DNA of 64,000 nucleotides from Acidimicrobiia bacterium (GTDB lineage: Bacteria; Actinomycetota; Acidimicrobiia; IMCC26256; PALSA-610). The translations under genes and the position numbers were made by a program. The stretch is from positions 62,001 to 126,000 of the forward strand of contig DATBAK010000001.1 in NCBI GenBank assembly GCA_036271555.1, in the 5' to 3' direction. Under the pieces are notes generated by a model. That model saw only the letters and a list, made by a program, of their open reading frames with translations. It did no database searches and was not told the DNA's origin. Numbering within the stretch: the stretch's first letter is position 1; every line of letters begins with the position of its first letter. Shown here piece by piece: positions 33,065 to 40,801 of the stretch.

Positions 33065-33871
33065 CTACCGGTTGGCCTTCCAGAGCTTCTCGGCCTTCCA
33101 GAACGACGCGAGCGCCTTGTCGAACACCGCGTCGGCCGTCGGCGTCGGCGTGGGTGTGGGCGTCGGCGCGGGCCCCGAGAGCGGAGCGAAGACGGTCACG
33201 TCGCCGTCCTTGCCGAGGAGCCGCTCCCAGTGCGCGAACGAGAAGCTGAACGACCCTGCGGCGCCCCACGACGCGCCCCACGAGTTGTCGGCGTGCACGA
33301 GCTCGTTCTCGACGTCGACGCCGCGGACGAGGAACTCGTGGCCGCCGCGGATCGTGTCGCGCTTGCCGATCGTCACGCGGCCGTCGGCGTCGGGTGAGTC
33401 GAACCCGGTGTACCAGTTGATGCCGGTGATCACGGGTGCGGTGCCGGCGATGGTCGCGAGCGCGATGTCGATCGAGGTGGCGTGCTGGTAGCCGGCGATG
33501 AGACCGTCGTTCTTGCACGCCTTCGCGACCGCGAGACCGGTAGAGCCGGTGTCGGTCGGCGGGTACTGGCCGCTGACGGTGTCGAGCGTGGTCGCCTCGC
33601 CGTAGAGCACGGCCTCGGTCTCGTCGAGCGCGACCGACGCGACGTCGAACGGCTCGGTACCGAGACAGCCCGCGGCCGCGTTGCCGGTGCACGAGCCGAG
33701 GTCGCCCTGATCGAGGATCGGTGTCGCGCGGTCCCACGTCTTCGACACGAGCGTCGCGCTCGCGGGGGTGACGAGGTAGGCGAGCGAGCGGTCGTCGTGT
33801 TCGACGTGTCGGCCGAGACGGCCCGGGCCGGGGAGCTCATCGATGAAGCGGGTGAAGACGTCGTGGGTCAC
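33065..33871 (-). CDS. Papain-like (C1A) cysteine protease
   Basis: The 268-residue protein has the C1 active-site Cys in ILDQGDLGSCTGNAAAG near residue 58, the catalytic His in GGHEFLVRGVDVENE and the Asn in VHADNSWGASWG. There is no export signal. The C-terminus is a Thr-Pro repeat linker (PTPTPTPTPT) and a short basic helix. Phage and bacterial papain-like proteases are known; the target here is unknown. The ORF overlaps the end of the GH12 pseudogene by 4 bp, so it was part of one minus-strand transcript. Confidence 0.8.
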   Translation of the reverse strand: MTHDVFTRFIDELPGPGRLGRHVEHDDRSLAYLVTPASATLVSKTWDRATPILDQGDLGSCTGNAAAGCLGTEPFDVASVALDETEAVLYGEATTLDTVSGQYPPTDTGSTGLAVAKACKNDGLIAGYQHATSIDIALATIAGTAPVITGINWYTGFDSPDADGRVTIGKRDTIRGGHEFLVRGVDVENELVHADNSWGASWGAAGSFSFSFAHWERLLGKDGDVTVFAPLSGPAPTPTPTPTPTADAVFDKALASFWKAEKLWKANR

Positions 33872-34591
33872 GCGGTTCCTTTCGTGGTGACGGCAAATCG
33901 AGTGAGCGAGAAGTCAAGATCTCGGCCGCGCGTCGTGAGCACCTCGACGCCGGCCTGCACGAACTGCACGGTGTCGGACGGCTGCGCGTAGCAGCGCAGC
34001 ACCGCGAGGAGGTTCACCCGCGCGCTCGAGCTCTGATGCTGCGCGCGCAGCCGCACGAACCCGGGCGCGACGGTGACGTCGTAGCGTGCGCTGCCGATCG
34101 TCGTCGTCTCATCGGGTGTCGGGAAGTCAACCGCGCGCCAGGACGGCAGGACCATCACCTCGAGCGTCGGTTTCCCGCAGACGCCGCCGTTGAGGAACAC
34201 GTCGAACGCGGTGTCCCACGATCCGGCGTTCGGTGTCGTCGAGCTTGGTGAACGAGTCGACGCGCGGCTGCGACGCGCAGTGCGACCAGTCCGTGAACGT
34301 GCGGCTCGTGTCGGGGTAGGTCTTCACGCCGGTCGCGGGTGCGCCGCGTTGGTTCACGGTCGCGGTCCACGAGCTCGGCGAGCACACGCGCATCGTCTGC
34401 GCGCCTTGCTGGGTCCAGACGTCCTGCTGCACGAAGAGGCCGCTGGGGAACGAGGCGGTGCCTTCGTAGCCGGTGAGCGTCGTCGGATGAGCGCACTGCG
34501 GGGCGCGAGCGGGTGCAGCGCCGGCGTAACCCGGCAGTAGAGCGGCTCCGGCGCCGCTCACAACGACGAGCAGAACCGCGAGGCGCCTCAT
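33868..34591 (-). pseudogene. GH12 endoglucanase-like gene broken by one frameshift
   Basis: The first frame (34591 to ~34230) gives a signal peptide (RRLAVLLVVVSGAGAALLPG) and GH12 strands (FVQQDVWTQQGAQTMRVCSP; WTATVNQRG; VKTYPDTSRTF). The second frame (~34230 to 33868) continues with NAGSWDTAFDVFLNGG, LEVMVLPSW with the nucleophile-type Glu, IGSARYDVTVAPGFVRLR and AGVEVL with the acid/base-type Glu. The two halves join near 34225-34235 if one base is gained or two are lost. GH12 enzymes cleave beta-1,4-glucans. ATG overlaps the GH16 stop (ATGA). Confidence 0.75.
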
Positions 34592-35322
34592 GCGAGCACC
34601 TCGATCCAGTCGACGTGCAGCTGTGCCGGCACCTCGGGCGGCGAGATCGAGCTCGACACCGCGAGGTTCACCACGAGGTACTCGGGCGAGCTCGCGAAGT
34701 TGCTCGTCGACGCCGAGCCCTGGTTCACGCCGTCGTAGAAGAACGTCACCGTCGACGCAGTGCGCACGTACTTGATCCGGTGGCAGCCGGCGGTGAGGTT
34801 CCCGCCGCCGGGCGCGCTCGAGCTCGTCGAGTGCACGTGCCACATGCCGCGCCCGTGGAGACCTTCGATGAGGTCGATCTCGCCGTCGTTCGGCCAGCGC
34901 GCCCGTCGCTCCACACGCCGGGCCAGTCGTCGATCGAGCCGGCGCCCGTCATGCACAGCTTCGCCTTGAGCGTGCCGGTGACGAACGAGAACTTCCCGTT
35001 GGTGTCGATCAGCCCGGACGACCAGGCTTTGCCGAGACACGCGACTTTCGTGGCGGTGAGGTGAAGCTGGCCGCCGCCGACCGCACCTGAGCGGGGGCGT
35101 AGCAGTCGTCTTCGGAGCCGTTGACGCCCTTGGTCGGGTGGACGTTGTCGCCGAACCAGCCGTTGTTCCACTTGCTCGCGTCGAGTTTCGTGCCGGCGAA
35201 GCTGTCCTTGAAGAGAACCGTCTTCGTCGCACGCGCGACGGGTGTGGGCGTGCGGCTTCCGCGACGTCGGTGCGCGCGGTGAGCACGAGGAGCGCGGCGG
35301 CGACGAGCGCGACGCGCCTCAC
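34588..35322 (-). pseudogene. GH16 beta-glucanase-like gene broken by about three frameshifts
   Basis: Pieces of one protein lie in different frames: a signal peptide (VRRVALVAAALLVLTARTDV) from GTG 35322, then VLFKDSFAGTKLDASKWNNG and FGDNVHPTKGVNGSEDDCYAP, then GQLHLTATKVACLGKAW and FSFVTGTLKAKLCMTGAGS, then NDGEIDLIEGLHGRG and LVVNLAVSSSISPPEVP. The GEIDLIEG block is the GH16 catalytic E-x-D-x-x-E. Family enzymes cleave beta-1,3/1,4-glucans or related galactans. Joins lie near 35245, 35085 and 34905. As it stands it cannot make a full enzyme. Confidence 0.75.
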
Positions 35323-35555
35323 TGCGCACCGTCCGGCTCGAGCGGAATGAAGGGCGCGCCCTCTCGCTCGGTCTTCGATGCCTGCCACGCGCCGACCTTC
35401 AGGTACACGAACTTGATCGCAGCGATTGCGGCGGCGATCGCTGCGGCCTTCGCGGTACTCGCTCGCGGGTCGGCGATGTAGACGGCGGCGCCGGCTTCGA
35501 ACGCGGTGGCGCCGACACGTTCGACGAAGTCGACGACGGCGGGGCTGAGCTTCAC
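35319..35555 (-). CDS. Small membrane protein, holin-like
   Basis: The 78-residue protein from GTG 35555 has one or two hydrophobic alanine-rich stretches (TAKAAAIAAAIAAIKFVYLK) and a charged C-terminus. AAGGAGG lies 5 nt before the start, which decides the start over the upstream ATG. The stop overlaps the GH16 start (GTGA). Size and context next to a lysis-type peptidase suggest a holin-like role; this is inference. Confidence 0.5.
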   Translation of the reverse strand: MKLSPAVVDFVERVGATAFEAGAAVYIADPRASTAKAAAIAAAIAAIKFVYLKVGAWQASKTEREGAPFIPLEPDGAQ

Positions 35556-35619
35556 TGGTGCCTCCTTCGGGGCGCGCGCGATCAGCACGACACGCCGGGG
35601 GGTTGTCGGAGCGCGGGTA

Positions 35620-35937
35620 TCAGCAGGTGGGACGAGGACCGAGCTGTTTGAGGATCTCGGCTTCGCGGGTGCCGCCGCTCCCGGCAGACGCGGTCAAGAG
35701 TGGTCGGAGCGCCGCAAGCAGCCGCTGCGTCTCCGGCGGCAACGTCGCAGCGTTCACCGACAGCGACCCCGGCTTGTACGCCGTCTTCACGGTCGCCTTC
35801 AGCGCGTCGTAGGAACGCTGGCCGGTGACGCAGTTGCGCGCGACGTCGTGTTGCTCTGCGCGATGCGCGTATCCGAACGCGAGCACGAGGCCGGCGGCGA
35901 GGATCACGTACGCGATGAAGTGTCTCCAGCGGGGCAT
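35620..35937 (-). CDS. Single-span membrane protein in the lysis-like cassette
   Basis: The 105-residue protein has an N-terminal membrane anchor (FIAYVILAAGLVLAFGYA) and an exported or periplasm-facing helical remainder with two Cys. The layout resembles spanin inner subunits, but actinobacteria normally lack the outer membrane that spanins need. Starts directly after the stop of the 35-codon gene. Confidence 0.55.
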   Translation of the reverse strand: MPRWRHFIAYVILAAGLVLAFGYAHRAEQHDVARNCVTGQRSYDALKATVKTAYKPGSLSVNAATLPPETQRLLAALRPLLTASAGSGGTREAEILKQLGPRPTC

Positions 35938-36045
35938 TCAGCGAGCTCCTCTCGCGATGAGGACAACGAGCGGGCTGAGGATCGTGACGGTCGACCAGAT
36001 CGCACACGGCCAGCGGCGCGTGCCGACGATCGAGAAACGAGCCAT
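35938..36045 (-). CDS. 35-residue membrane peptide
   Basis: Reads MARFSIVGTRRWPCAIWSTV then TILSPLVVLIARGAR. It has one hydrophobic segment. Its ATG overlaps the stop of the upstream gene (TGATG) and its TGA abuts the next ATG, so it sits in a tight translationally coupled string. Such tight packing supports it as a real gene despite its size. Confidence 0.5.
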   Translation of the reverse strand: MARFSIVGTRRWPCAIWSTVTILSPLVVLIARGAR

Positions 36046-36230
36046 CAGTCGCTTCTACTGCCCGGCGCGACGAGTGGGAGGCCGACGAGGCCGGCGCCGA
36101 TGATGAAGAGTTCGTCGTGTCCTTGGTGGCCGGCGGCGAAGATGAGGAGTCCGGCGCCGAGCGCCCAGGAGAGCGGCGCTTGGATGGCTCGCCACCATCG
36201 CGTCCAGCGTTCCGACGTGTCGTCGACCAC
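36045..36230 (-). CDS. Two-span membrane protein, holin-like
   Basis: The 61-residue protein has two hydrophobic segments (APLSWALGAGLLIFAAG and LFIIGAGLVGLPLVAP) with a short polar loop, a class II holin-like layout. It lies 17 bp downstream of the M15 peptidase gene and upstream of two more small membrane genes. Confidence 0.55.
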   Translation of the reverse strand: MVDDTSERWTRWWRAIQAPLSWALGAGLLIFAAGHQGHDELFIIGAGLVGLPLVAPGSRSD

Positions 36231-36247
36231 TCATCGGTCCCGTTCGC

Positions 36248-37021
36248 TCACGTGTGCGTGACTCGCACGGTGCAACGCGACCGCGCGGTGCCGCCGACGA
36301 TCACGAACCGGCACGTCTGGCTGTGGAGCGTGAAGAACACGCGCGGCACCTGCGGGTACCGGCCGAGCTGTTGCGGATCCGGAAGCCCGATCACGCCCCA
36401 GCTCTTCACCTTCGGGTTGGCGACGCCGGGCATGTCGAAGTAGCCGTTGCCGTTCGCGTCGGGGTTGACAGTGCGGTCGTAGGTCGTGAGCTCCACGTCG
36501 ATCTCCTCGGTGAAGACGGTGGGCGGCGGGGGTGGCGGCAGCGGCGGGGGTGCTGCCGCGCGGAAGAGCGGCGCAGTCGATTGCTCAGTGGCGACGGTGA
36601 ACGACACATGGAGGTGTGAGGCGTGCTCGGTGCCGGTGCCGTTCTCGCGCCACGCCATTGAGACGGCCGGATCGAAGATGACGTCGTGGCCGGCCAAGAA
36701 CGAGACGAGGTATTTGACGCGGGTCTCTTCGCCGGACCGCATGGGCTGCGCGATCTCGAAGCCGTACGCGTGAGCGTCGAAGAGCCCGTACTTCGGATCC
36801 CAGTACGGCGCGCCCGGTGTCGACTGTGAGATGTCGACCGCGTGTGGGATCCCGCGCGCGTCGGGATTGTGGTCGGACTCGCGGGTCGCGTGCGTCGCGT
36901 CGCCGCAGCTGCCGTCCGAGGAGTTGACGCCGTGCCAGAGCGGGGCGCCGCGGCGGCGCGGGGAGATCCGTGTGGCCTCGGCGAGGACCGCGAGCGGGAA
37001 CGGTGACGGATTGCAGGTCAC
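36248..37021 (-). CDS. M15-type peptidoglycan peptidase (endolysin-like)
   Basis: The 257-residue protein has the VanY/M15 zinc motif: RESDHNPDARGIPHAVDIS near residue 45 and HASHLHVSF near residue 140. A linker with nine prolines joins a C-terminal beta domain of ~90 residues (ELTTYDRTVNPDANGNGYF) that could bind the wall. M15 enzymes cut D-Ala-containing peptide bonds. GTG 37021 has GGAGG 5 nt upstream. No signal peptide is present, as expected for a holin-dependent endolysin. Its 5' end is duplicated at 37863-37991. Confidence 0.75.
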   Translation of the reverse strand: MTCNPSPFPLAVLAEATRISPRRRGAPLWHGVNSSDGSCGDATHATRESDHNPDARGIPHAVDISQSTPGAPYWDPKYGLFDAHAYGFEIAQPMRSGEETRVKYLVSFLAGHDVIFDPAVSMAWRENGTGTEHASHLHVSFTVATEQSTAPLFRAAAPPPLPPPPPPTVFTEEIDVELTTYDRTVNPDANGNGYFDMPGVANPKVKSWGVIGLPDPQQLGRYPQVPRVFFTLHSQTCRFVIVGGTARSRCTVRVTHT

Positions 37022-37036
37022 ATGCGCCTCCGATAC
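36934..37036. repeat. 103-bp direct repeat, copy 1
   Basis: Nearly identical to 37904-38006 (three mismatches seen). It holds the first ~29 codons of the M15 gene (minus strand), its SD, and the start of the -10 region of the plus-strand SGNH gene. Confidence 0.9.
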
Positions 37037-37047
37037 CTTCACCCAGC

Positions 37048-37869
37048 GTGGGAAGAGCGAGCCGGGCCGTGCTCTGGACCGCGCTCGCCGCGGTATTCGT
37101 CGCTGGCGGGATCTACGCGGCCCGCAGTGGCGGCGCACCGAACGCGGGAACGACGCCGGCGAAGGTGACGAGCCGATCGGTGCGCCTCGCGGCTCAGACG
37201 CGCGTGAACGGGGTGCCGGGATTTCCCCGGCTGATGCTTGCGGGCAACTCGATCGCGCTGTTCCTCACACCCGGTTTCCAGGCGACCGGCGGATTGACCG
37301 TGTTCGACGGCGCGATCCTCGGCTGCGCGTTCCCGCCGAACGTCTCGGCGTACTACCGGAACCTCGCGACGCACACGCTCGCGGTGTCGTCACCGTGCCA
37401 TCCGGCCGGCGAGGTCGACGAGCTCGCCGCGTTCCGACCGAGGCTTGTCGTGTGGGCGGTGAGCGACGCGCCGGAGCCGTGGAGCTACGAGGGCCGCACG
37501 TTGCATGCGTGCTCGTCGACGTACGACGCGCTCTACACGTCGGCGCTGCGCGCCGAGATCACGCGGTTGGGGCAGCACGGCGCGCAGGTCGTGATCTCGA
37601 CGGAGGCGTACGCGCGTTTCACTGAGCCAGGTGAAGGCGTCGGCGCGGTCGCGGTGCCGGACCGCACGACCGATTGCAACAACGCGCTGCGGCGGCAGGT
37701 CGCTGCGCAGATGCACGTGGCGCTCGTCGACCTGTTCGGATACACGTGCCCGCACGGCCATTGCCTGATACGTCGCGACGGGGTCGTCCTCCGCCCGGAC
37801 GGTGTGCATTACTCGGGTGCGGGTGCTGAGCAGGTCGCGTGGTGGATCCTCGGTCAGGTGCTTCAGTAG
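37048..37869 (+). CDS. Membrane-anchored SGNH-type hydrolase/acyltransferase domain protein, copy 1
   Basis: The 273-residue protein has a signal anchor (RAVLWTALAAVFVAGGIYAA), a block I motif LMLAGNSIALFL with the nucleophile-position Ser in GNS, and block V DGVHYSGAGAEQVAWWI with the Asp/His pair. Four or more Cys suggest export. The pattern resembles the SGNH domains fused to OafA-type acyltransferases and free SGNH esterases that act on polysaccharide acyl groups. TACCTT lies 8 nt before GTG 37048. A paralogue follows directly (38018-38806). Confidence 0.7.
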   Translation: MGRASRAVLWTALAAVFVAGGIYAARSGGAPNAGTTPAKVTSRSVRLAAQTRVNGVPGFPRLMLAGNSIALFLTPGFQATGGLTVFDGAILGCAFPPNVSAYYRNLATHTLAVSSPCHPAGEVDELAAFRPRLVVWAVSDAPEPWSYEGRTLHACSSTYDALYTSALRAEITRLGQHGAQVVISTEAYARFTEPGEGVGAVAVPDRTTDCNNALRRQVAAQMHVALVDLFGYTCPHGHCLIRRDGVVLRPDGVHYSGAGAEQVAWWILGQVLQ

Positions 37870-37991
37870 TTCTTCGCCGGGCAGCTCGTCTCGCCCGACT
37901 CGGGCCAGAGCGGGGCGCCGCGGCGGCGCGGGGAGATCCGTGTGGCCTCGGCGAGGACCGCGAGTGGGAACGGCGACGGATTGCAGGTCAC
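37863..37991 (-). pseudogene. Truncated second copy of the M15 peptidase 5' end
   Basis: From GTG 37991 it reads VTCNPSPFPLAVLAEATRIS as in the intact gene, follows it for ~29 codons (to GAPLW) and then departs to a stop after 42 codons. It is carried in the 103-bp repeat and marks the duplication endpoint. Confidence 0.75.
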
Positions 37992-38006
37992 ATGCGCCTC
38001 CGGTAC
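37904..38006. repeat. 103-bp direct repeat, copy 2
   Basis: Second copy of 36934-37036, 970 bp away. The distance equals one SGNH gene plus repeat, so it arose by tandem duplication of the SGNH unit. Confidence 0.9.
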
Positions 38007-38017
38007 CGTGCGCGGCC

Positions 38018-38806
38018 GTGGGCCGGGTCGTGGTCTGGATCGCGACCGCGTGTGTTGTCGCGTTCTTCGCGGTCGGCGGCTTGTACGTGTGGCACGGCAA
38101 CGCGCCGTACTCGCCACCAGCGGCGGCCAAGGCCGCTCCGAAGAACGGGCTCGTAAAGGCAGCCGCGCGTGCCGCGATCGCAGCGGCGCCAGGCGCTATG
38201 CGGATCATGCTCGTGGGTAACTCGGTCGCACATTCGCTCGCGCCGGCGATCGGCGCGCAGCCGGGAGTCGCTGTGTTCGACGCGAGTTGGATCGGCTGCC
38301 AGTTTCCGCCGCAGATCCCAACCGCGATCGCAGCTCCGAACGGTGGGCTGGAAGTCGCGCCTCCATGCGACCCGCCCGGTGAAGCGGACGCGGTAACCCG
38401 GTTCTCTCCAAACGTCGCTGTGTGGATTCCGGCCGACTTCTACGGTGCTGGCGGGCACTACGAGGGCGTCGAGGTGAAGCCCTGCTCGCCGGGGTTCGAT
38501 TCGCTCTACCGGAGCGATCTCGTGGCCGAGGTTCGTCAGCTCGGTTCAACGGGTGCTCGGGTCGTGCTCGCGAATCAGCCGTACTCGCGCGCCGCCTACT
38601 TCCCTCGGCACGATCGTGCCATCGACTGCGAGAACCGGGTCGTGGCGGACGTCGCGCACGCGATGGGCGCGCAGTTGCTTGACCTCTTGGACTACGTCTG
38701 CCCGAAGAGCGCGTGTCGATCTGAGCTACGCAGCGATGGCATCCACTATGCCGGTCGGAGCGCGAAGATCGTCGCTCGGTGGATATCCGAACAGGTCACG
38801 CGCTGA
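38018..38806 (+). CDS. Membrane-anchored SGNH-type hydrolase/acyltransferase domain protein, copy 2
   Basis: The 262-residue paralogue of the upstream gene has an anchor (VVVWIATACVVAFFAVGGLY), block I RIMLVGNSVAHSLAP and block V DGIHYAGRSAKIVARWI. Sequence between the blocks has diverged well beyond the flanking repeat, so the duplication is old or the coding parts evolved fast. TACCGT lies 8 nt before the GTG. The last 11 bp overlap the convergent tail-protein pseudogene. Confidence 0.7.
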   Translation: MGRVVVWIATACVVAFFAVGGLYVWHGNAPYSPPAAAKAAPKNGLVKAAARAAIAAAPGAMRIMLVGNSVAHSLAPAIGAQPGVAVFDASWIGCQFPPQIPTAIAAPNGGLEVAPPCDPPGEADAVTRFSPNVAVWIPADFYGAGGHYEGVEVKPCSPGFDSLYRSDLVAEVRQLGSTGARVVLANQPYSRAAYFPRHDRAIDCENRVVADVAHAMGAQLLDLLDYVCPKSACRSELRSDGIHYAGRSAKIVARWISEQVTR

Positions 38807-39863
38807 CGTACGTTTCGAACCCGACGAAGATGAGCGGCATTCTCTCAGTCTCGACGTTCTCGGCCGTGTAGTCCCAGTTCGTCGCGCCGCCGGTGATGCC
38901 CTGTGCGCGACTTGCCGCTCGGTTCACCCGTCGTCTGGATACCCGAGTTCGTGTCGGGGACGACGTAACCGTCGTAGCCGGGGAAGTTGGTCGGCGTGCT
39001 CCGGATCGAGACCGACCCGGAGCCTTGCACGATCGCGGACACCCAGTAGAGACCGCGCCGAACCGGCAGGATAAGGCTCGCGGTCGCGAGCGTGCTGCTC
39101 GAGGTACCGGCGACCGTGCCGACGACGCCGGTATCGAGGATCAACTGGTAGGGGGAGCCGTCCTCATCGGTGTAGACGCACCAGCGGAGCGCAGCACCCG
39201 CGGCGCCCGTCACGATGTAGCTGTTGAGCGACGTGATGATGCCATTGCGGGTGATCCTCTGCGGATACGCGTATTCCTTGCTCTGCGTCGCCGTCGTTGA
39301 CGATCGTGCCGCCGCGCAGCGCGGATAGAAGTAGCCGGGCACACCGGACGACGGGGTCGGCCACGACTGCTGATCGTGCGCGTAGTACGCACCGGACGTC
39401 GCGATCTTCCGGTTGGTGACCGGAACCGTCGCGAGCGTGTCGAGCACTATTTTCGCGAAGAGCGCGTGCCCGTAGTCGGAGGGATGCACGCCATCGGCGG
39501 TCGACCACGGCAGGCAAATGACACCGGCCGCGGTCGCGCCGTGCTTGACGTTGCTTCCGCCGTTGCCGGTGCCAGTCATCGTGTCGACGCCCGAGTAGGC
39601 GCGGGTGACCGTCATCGTCCAATGCGTGCTGTCCGTCTTCGTGATCGCGGACGTGACGAGCATGTCTTCGGCCGTGATCTGGATCACGGAGCCTTGCTGC
39701 AACGTGCAGTTCGCCGCGTCGTTCGGGGTGAGCGTCATACTCGTCCGGTTCCCGTCGCGGTCTGTACCGTGAATCCGAAGAGGCTGCTGTAGACGCTCGC
39801 GACATCGACCACGTAACAGGTGCCGGTCGGGAACTCGGCAGCGAGCGTCGGCCGAGTGGTCGA
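38796..39863 (-). pseudogene. Phage tail/appendage protein with SGNH remnant, N-truncated and frameshifted
   Basis: The pieces in order: LAAEFPTGTCYVVDVASVYS in one frame (39850-39750), then MTLTPNDAANCTLQQGSVIQ, ADGVHPSDYGHALFAKIVLD (SGNH block V), a beta-rich C-terminal part (YSGVDTMTGTGNGGSN; RGLYWVSAIVQGSGSVSIRS), and in a further frame NWDYTAENVETERMPLIF to the stop at 38796. Frames change near 39745 and 38870. The N-terminus with block I is missing at ~39863, where a tape-measure fragment on the other strand begins. Tail-fibre context is inferred from the repetitive beta C-terminus. Confidence 0.55.
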
Positions 39864-39865
39864 AC

Positions 39866-40398
39866 ATGAAGGACACGATCGGCGAGGCGTTGCTGCCGAC
39901 CGTGACGACGTTGTTCTCGACGCTGACGTCGGGGTTCTCCGCGCTGGGGCCGCAGGGCACGGAACTGATCGGGAAGCTCGCGGGAATCGGTCTGGCGGGC
40001 ACCGGGGCGACGGTCGGTGTGCTCGCGCTCGGTAAGGCAGTTGGGGCTGTGAGTCGGCCTTGACGTCGTCGCGCGACGCCGCCGCGGAGGCTGCCGTTGC
40101 TCAAGCGGCGGAGGCCGAGTCCGCGACGACCGCTGCCGGAGCTCTCACGATCAAGGCGGAGGCAGCCCTGCGCGCCGCGACTGTCGACGGCGCGGTTGAC
40201 CTCTCCGCGATCGGCGCCGCCGAAGCGCTCGTCGCGGAAGCCGAGGCCGCGAGCATCAATGCGGCCGCGCTGTCCGAAGCCGGCGTTGCGAGCAGCGGAC
40301 TGTTCGCATCCATGGGCCCGATCGGGATCGCCGCGGCCGCCGTCGGCGTCGCGGTCGCCGGGCTCACCGCCGTCACCGCTCTGTTCGGCAAGGGGTAG
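39866..40398 (+). pseudogene. Tail tape-measure protein fragment
   Basis: Two overlapping frames (39866-40063, 40060-40398) carry low-complexity, membrane-like helices typical of tape-measure proteins: LLPTVTTLFSTLTSGFSALG, GIGLAGTGATVGVLALGKAV, and FASMGPIGIAAAAVGVAVAG. Tape-measure genes run to 2-6 kb; only ~0.53 kb remains. It abuts the tail pseudogene on the opposite strand, so a deletion or inversion junction lies near 39863. Confidence 0.5.
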
Positions 40399-40449
40399 CA
40401 GGACGCCGGGACGGTCGGTGTTCCAGATCGCGGAGCTACTCGACTGAGT

Positions 40450-40487
40450 GTCAGGTCGCTGGCCGTCAGGTCGCTGGCCGTCAGGTC
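40450..40487 (+). repeat. 15-bp tandem repeat before the 98-codon gene
   Basis: GTCAGGTCGCTGGCC occurs twice in tandem (40450-40464, 40465-40479) followed by a partial third unit. It lies directly upstream of a GATAAT box and could be an operator. Confidence 0.5.
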
Positions 40488-40500
40488 CGATAATTGGGCC

Positions 40501-40797
40501 GTGGGAATGAGCGCCGACGATTCTGACGAACGGGAAACCGCCGAGACCAGCTTGTCGCTCATGCTCGGCTCGTGGTCACCGCGAGAAATGAGGCGCGCCT
40601 GGCTCTTGGGCGTCGTCATGATGGCCGCCGTCGGCTTGGTGCTGGGATTCGTATTCGGGCCGTACGCGGCTGGTGGCGACTTACCGGGCGCGACCGCAGC
40701 CATCGCACTCGCTCTGCCACTCGTCTGGACCGGGATGTTCGGTCTCGTGTGGCGAGACCAGCGTCGAAAGAGATCGCAACACTCGGCCTCAGACTGA
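40501..40797 (+). CDS. Two-span membrane protein
   Basis: The 98-residue protein has an acidic N-terminus, two hydrophobic segments (LLGVVMMAAVGLVLGFVFG and TAAIALALPLVWTGMFGLVW) and a basic C-terminus. No family is recognised. GATAAT (40489-40494) lies 6 nt before the GTG, so leaderless expression is likely. It sits where the missing integrase catalytic domain should be. Confidence 0.65.
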   Translation: MGMSADDSDERETAETSLSLMLGSWSPREMRRAWLLGVVMMAAVGLVLGFVFGPYAAGGDLPGATAAIALALPLVWTGMFGLVWRDQRRKRSQHSASD

Positions 40798-40801
40798 GCC
40801 A

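Noticed and set aside
33868-35322. Programmed frameshifting in the GH12/GH16 genes
   Set aside because: There are several joins, in different contexts, without a slippery heptamer; decay or sequencing error is simpler.
35620-35937. Rz-type spanin
   Set aside because: Topology fits, but the host group normally lacks the kind of outer membrane that spanins act on.
39866-40398. Two separate real genes with an ATGA-type overlap
   Set aside because: Both frames have the same tape-measure-like composition and the second would start on TTG; one broken gene is more likely.
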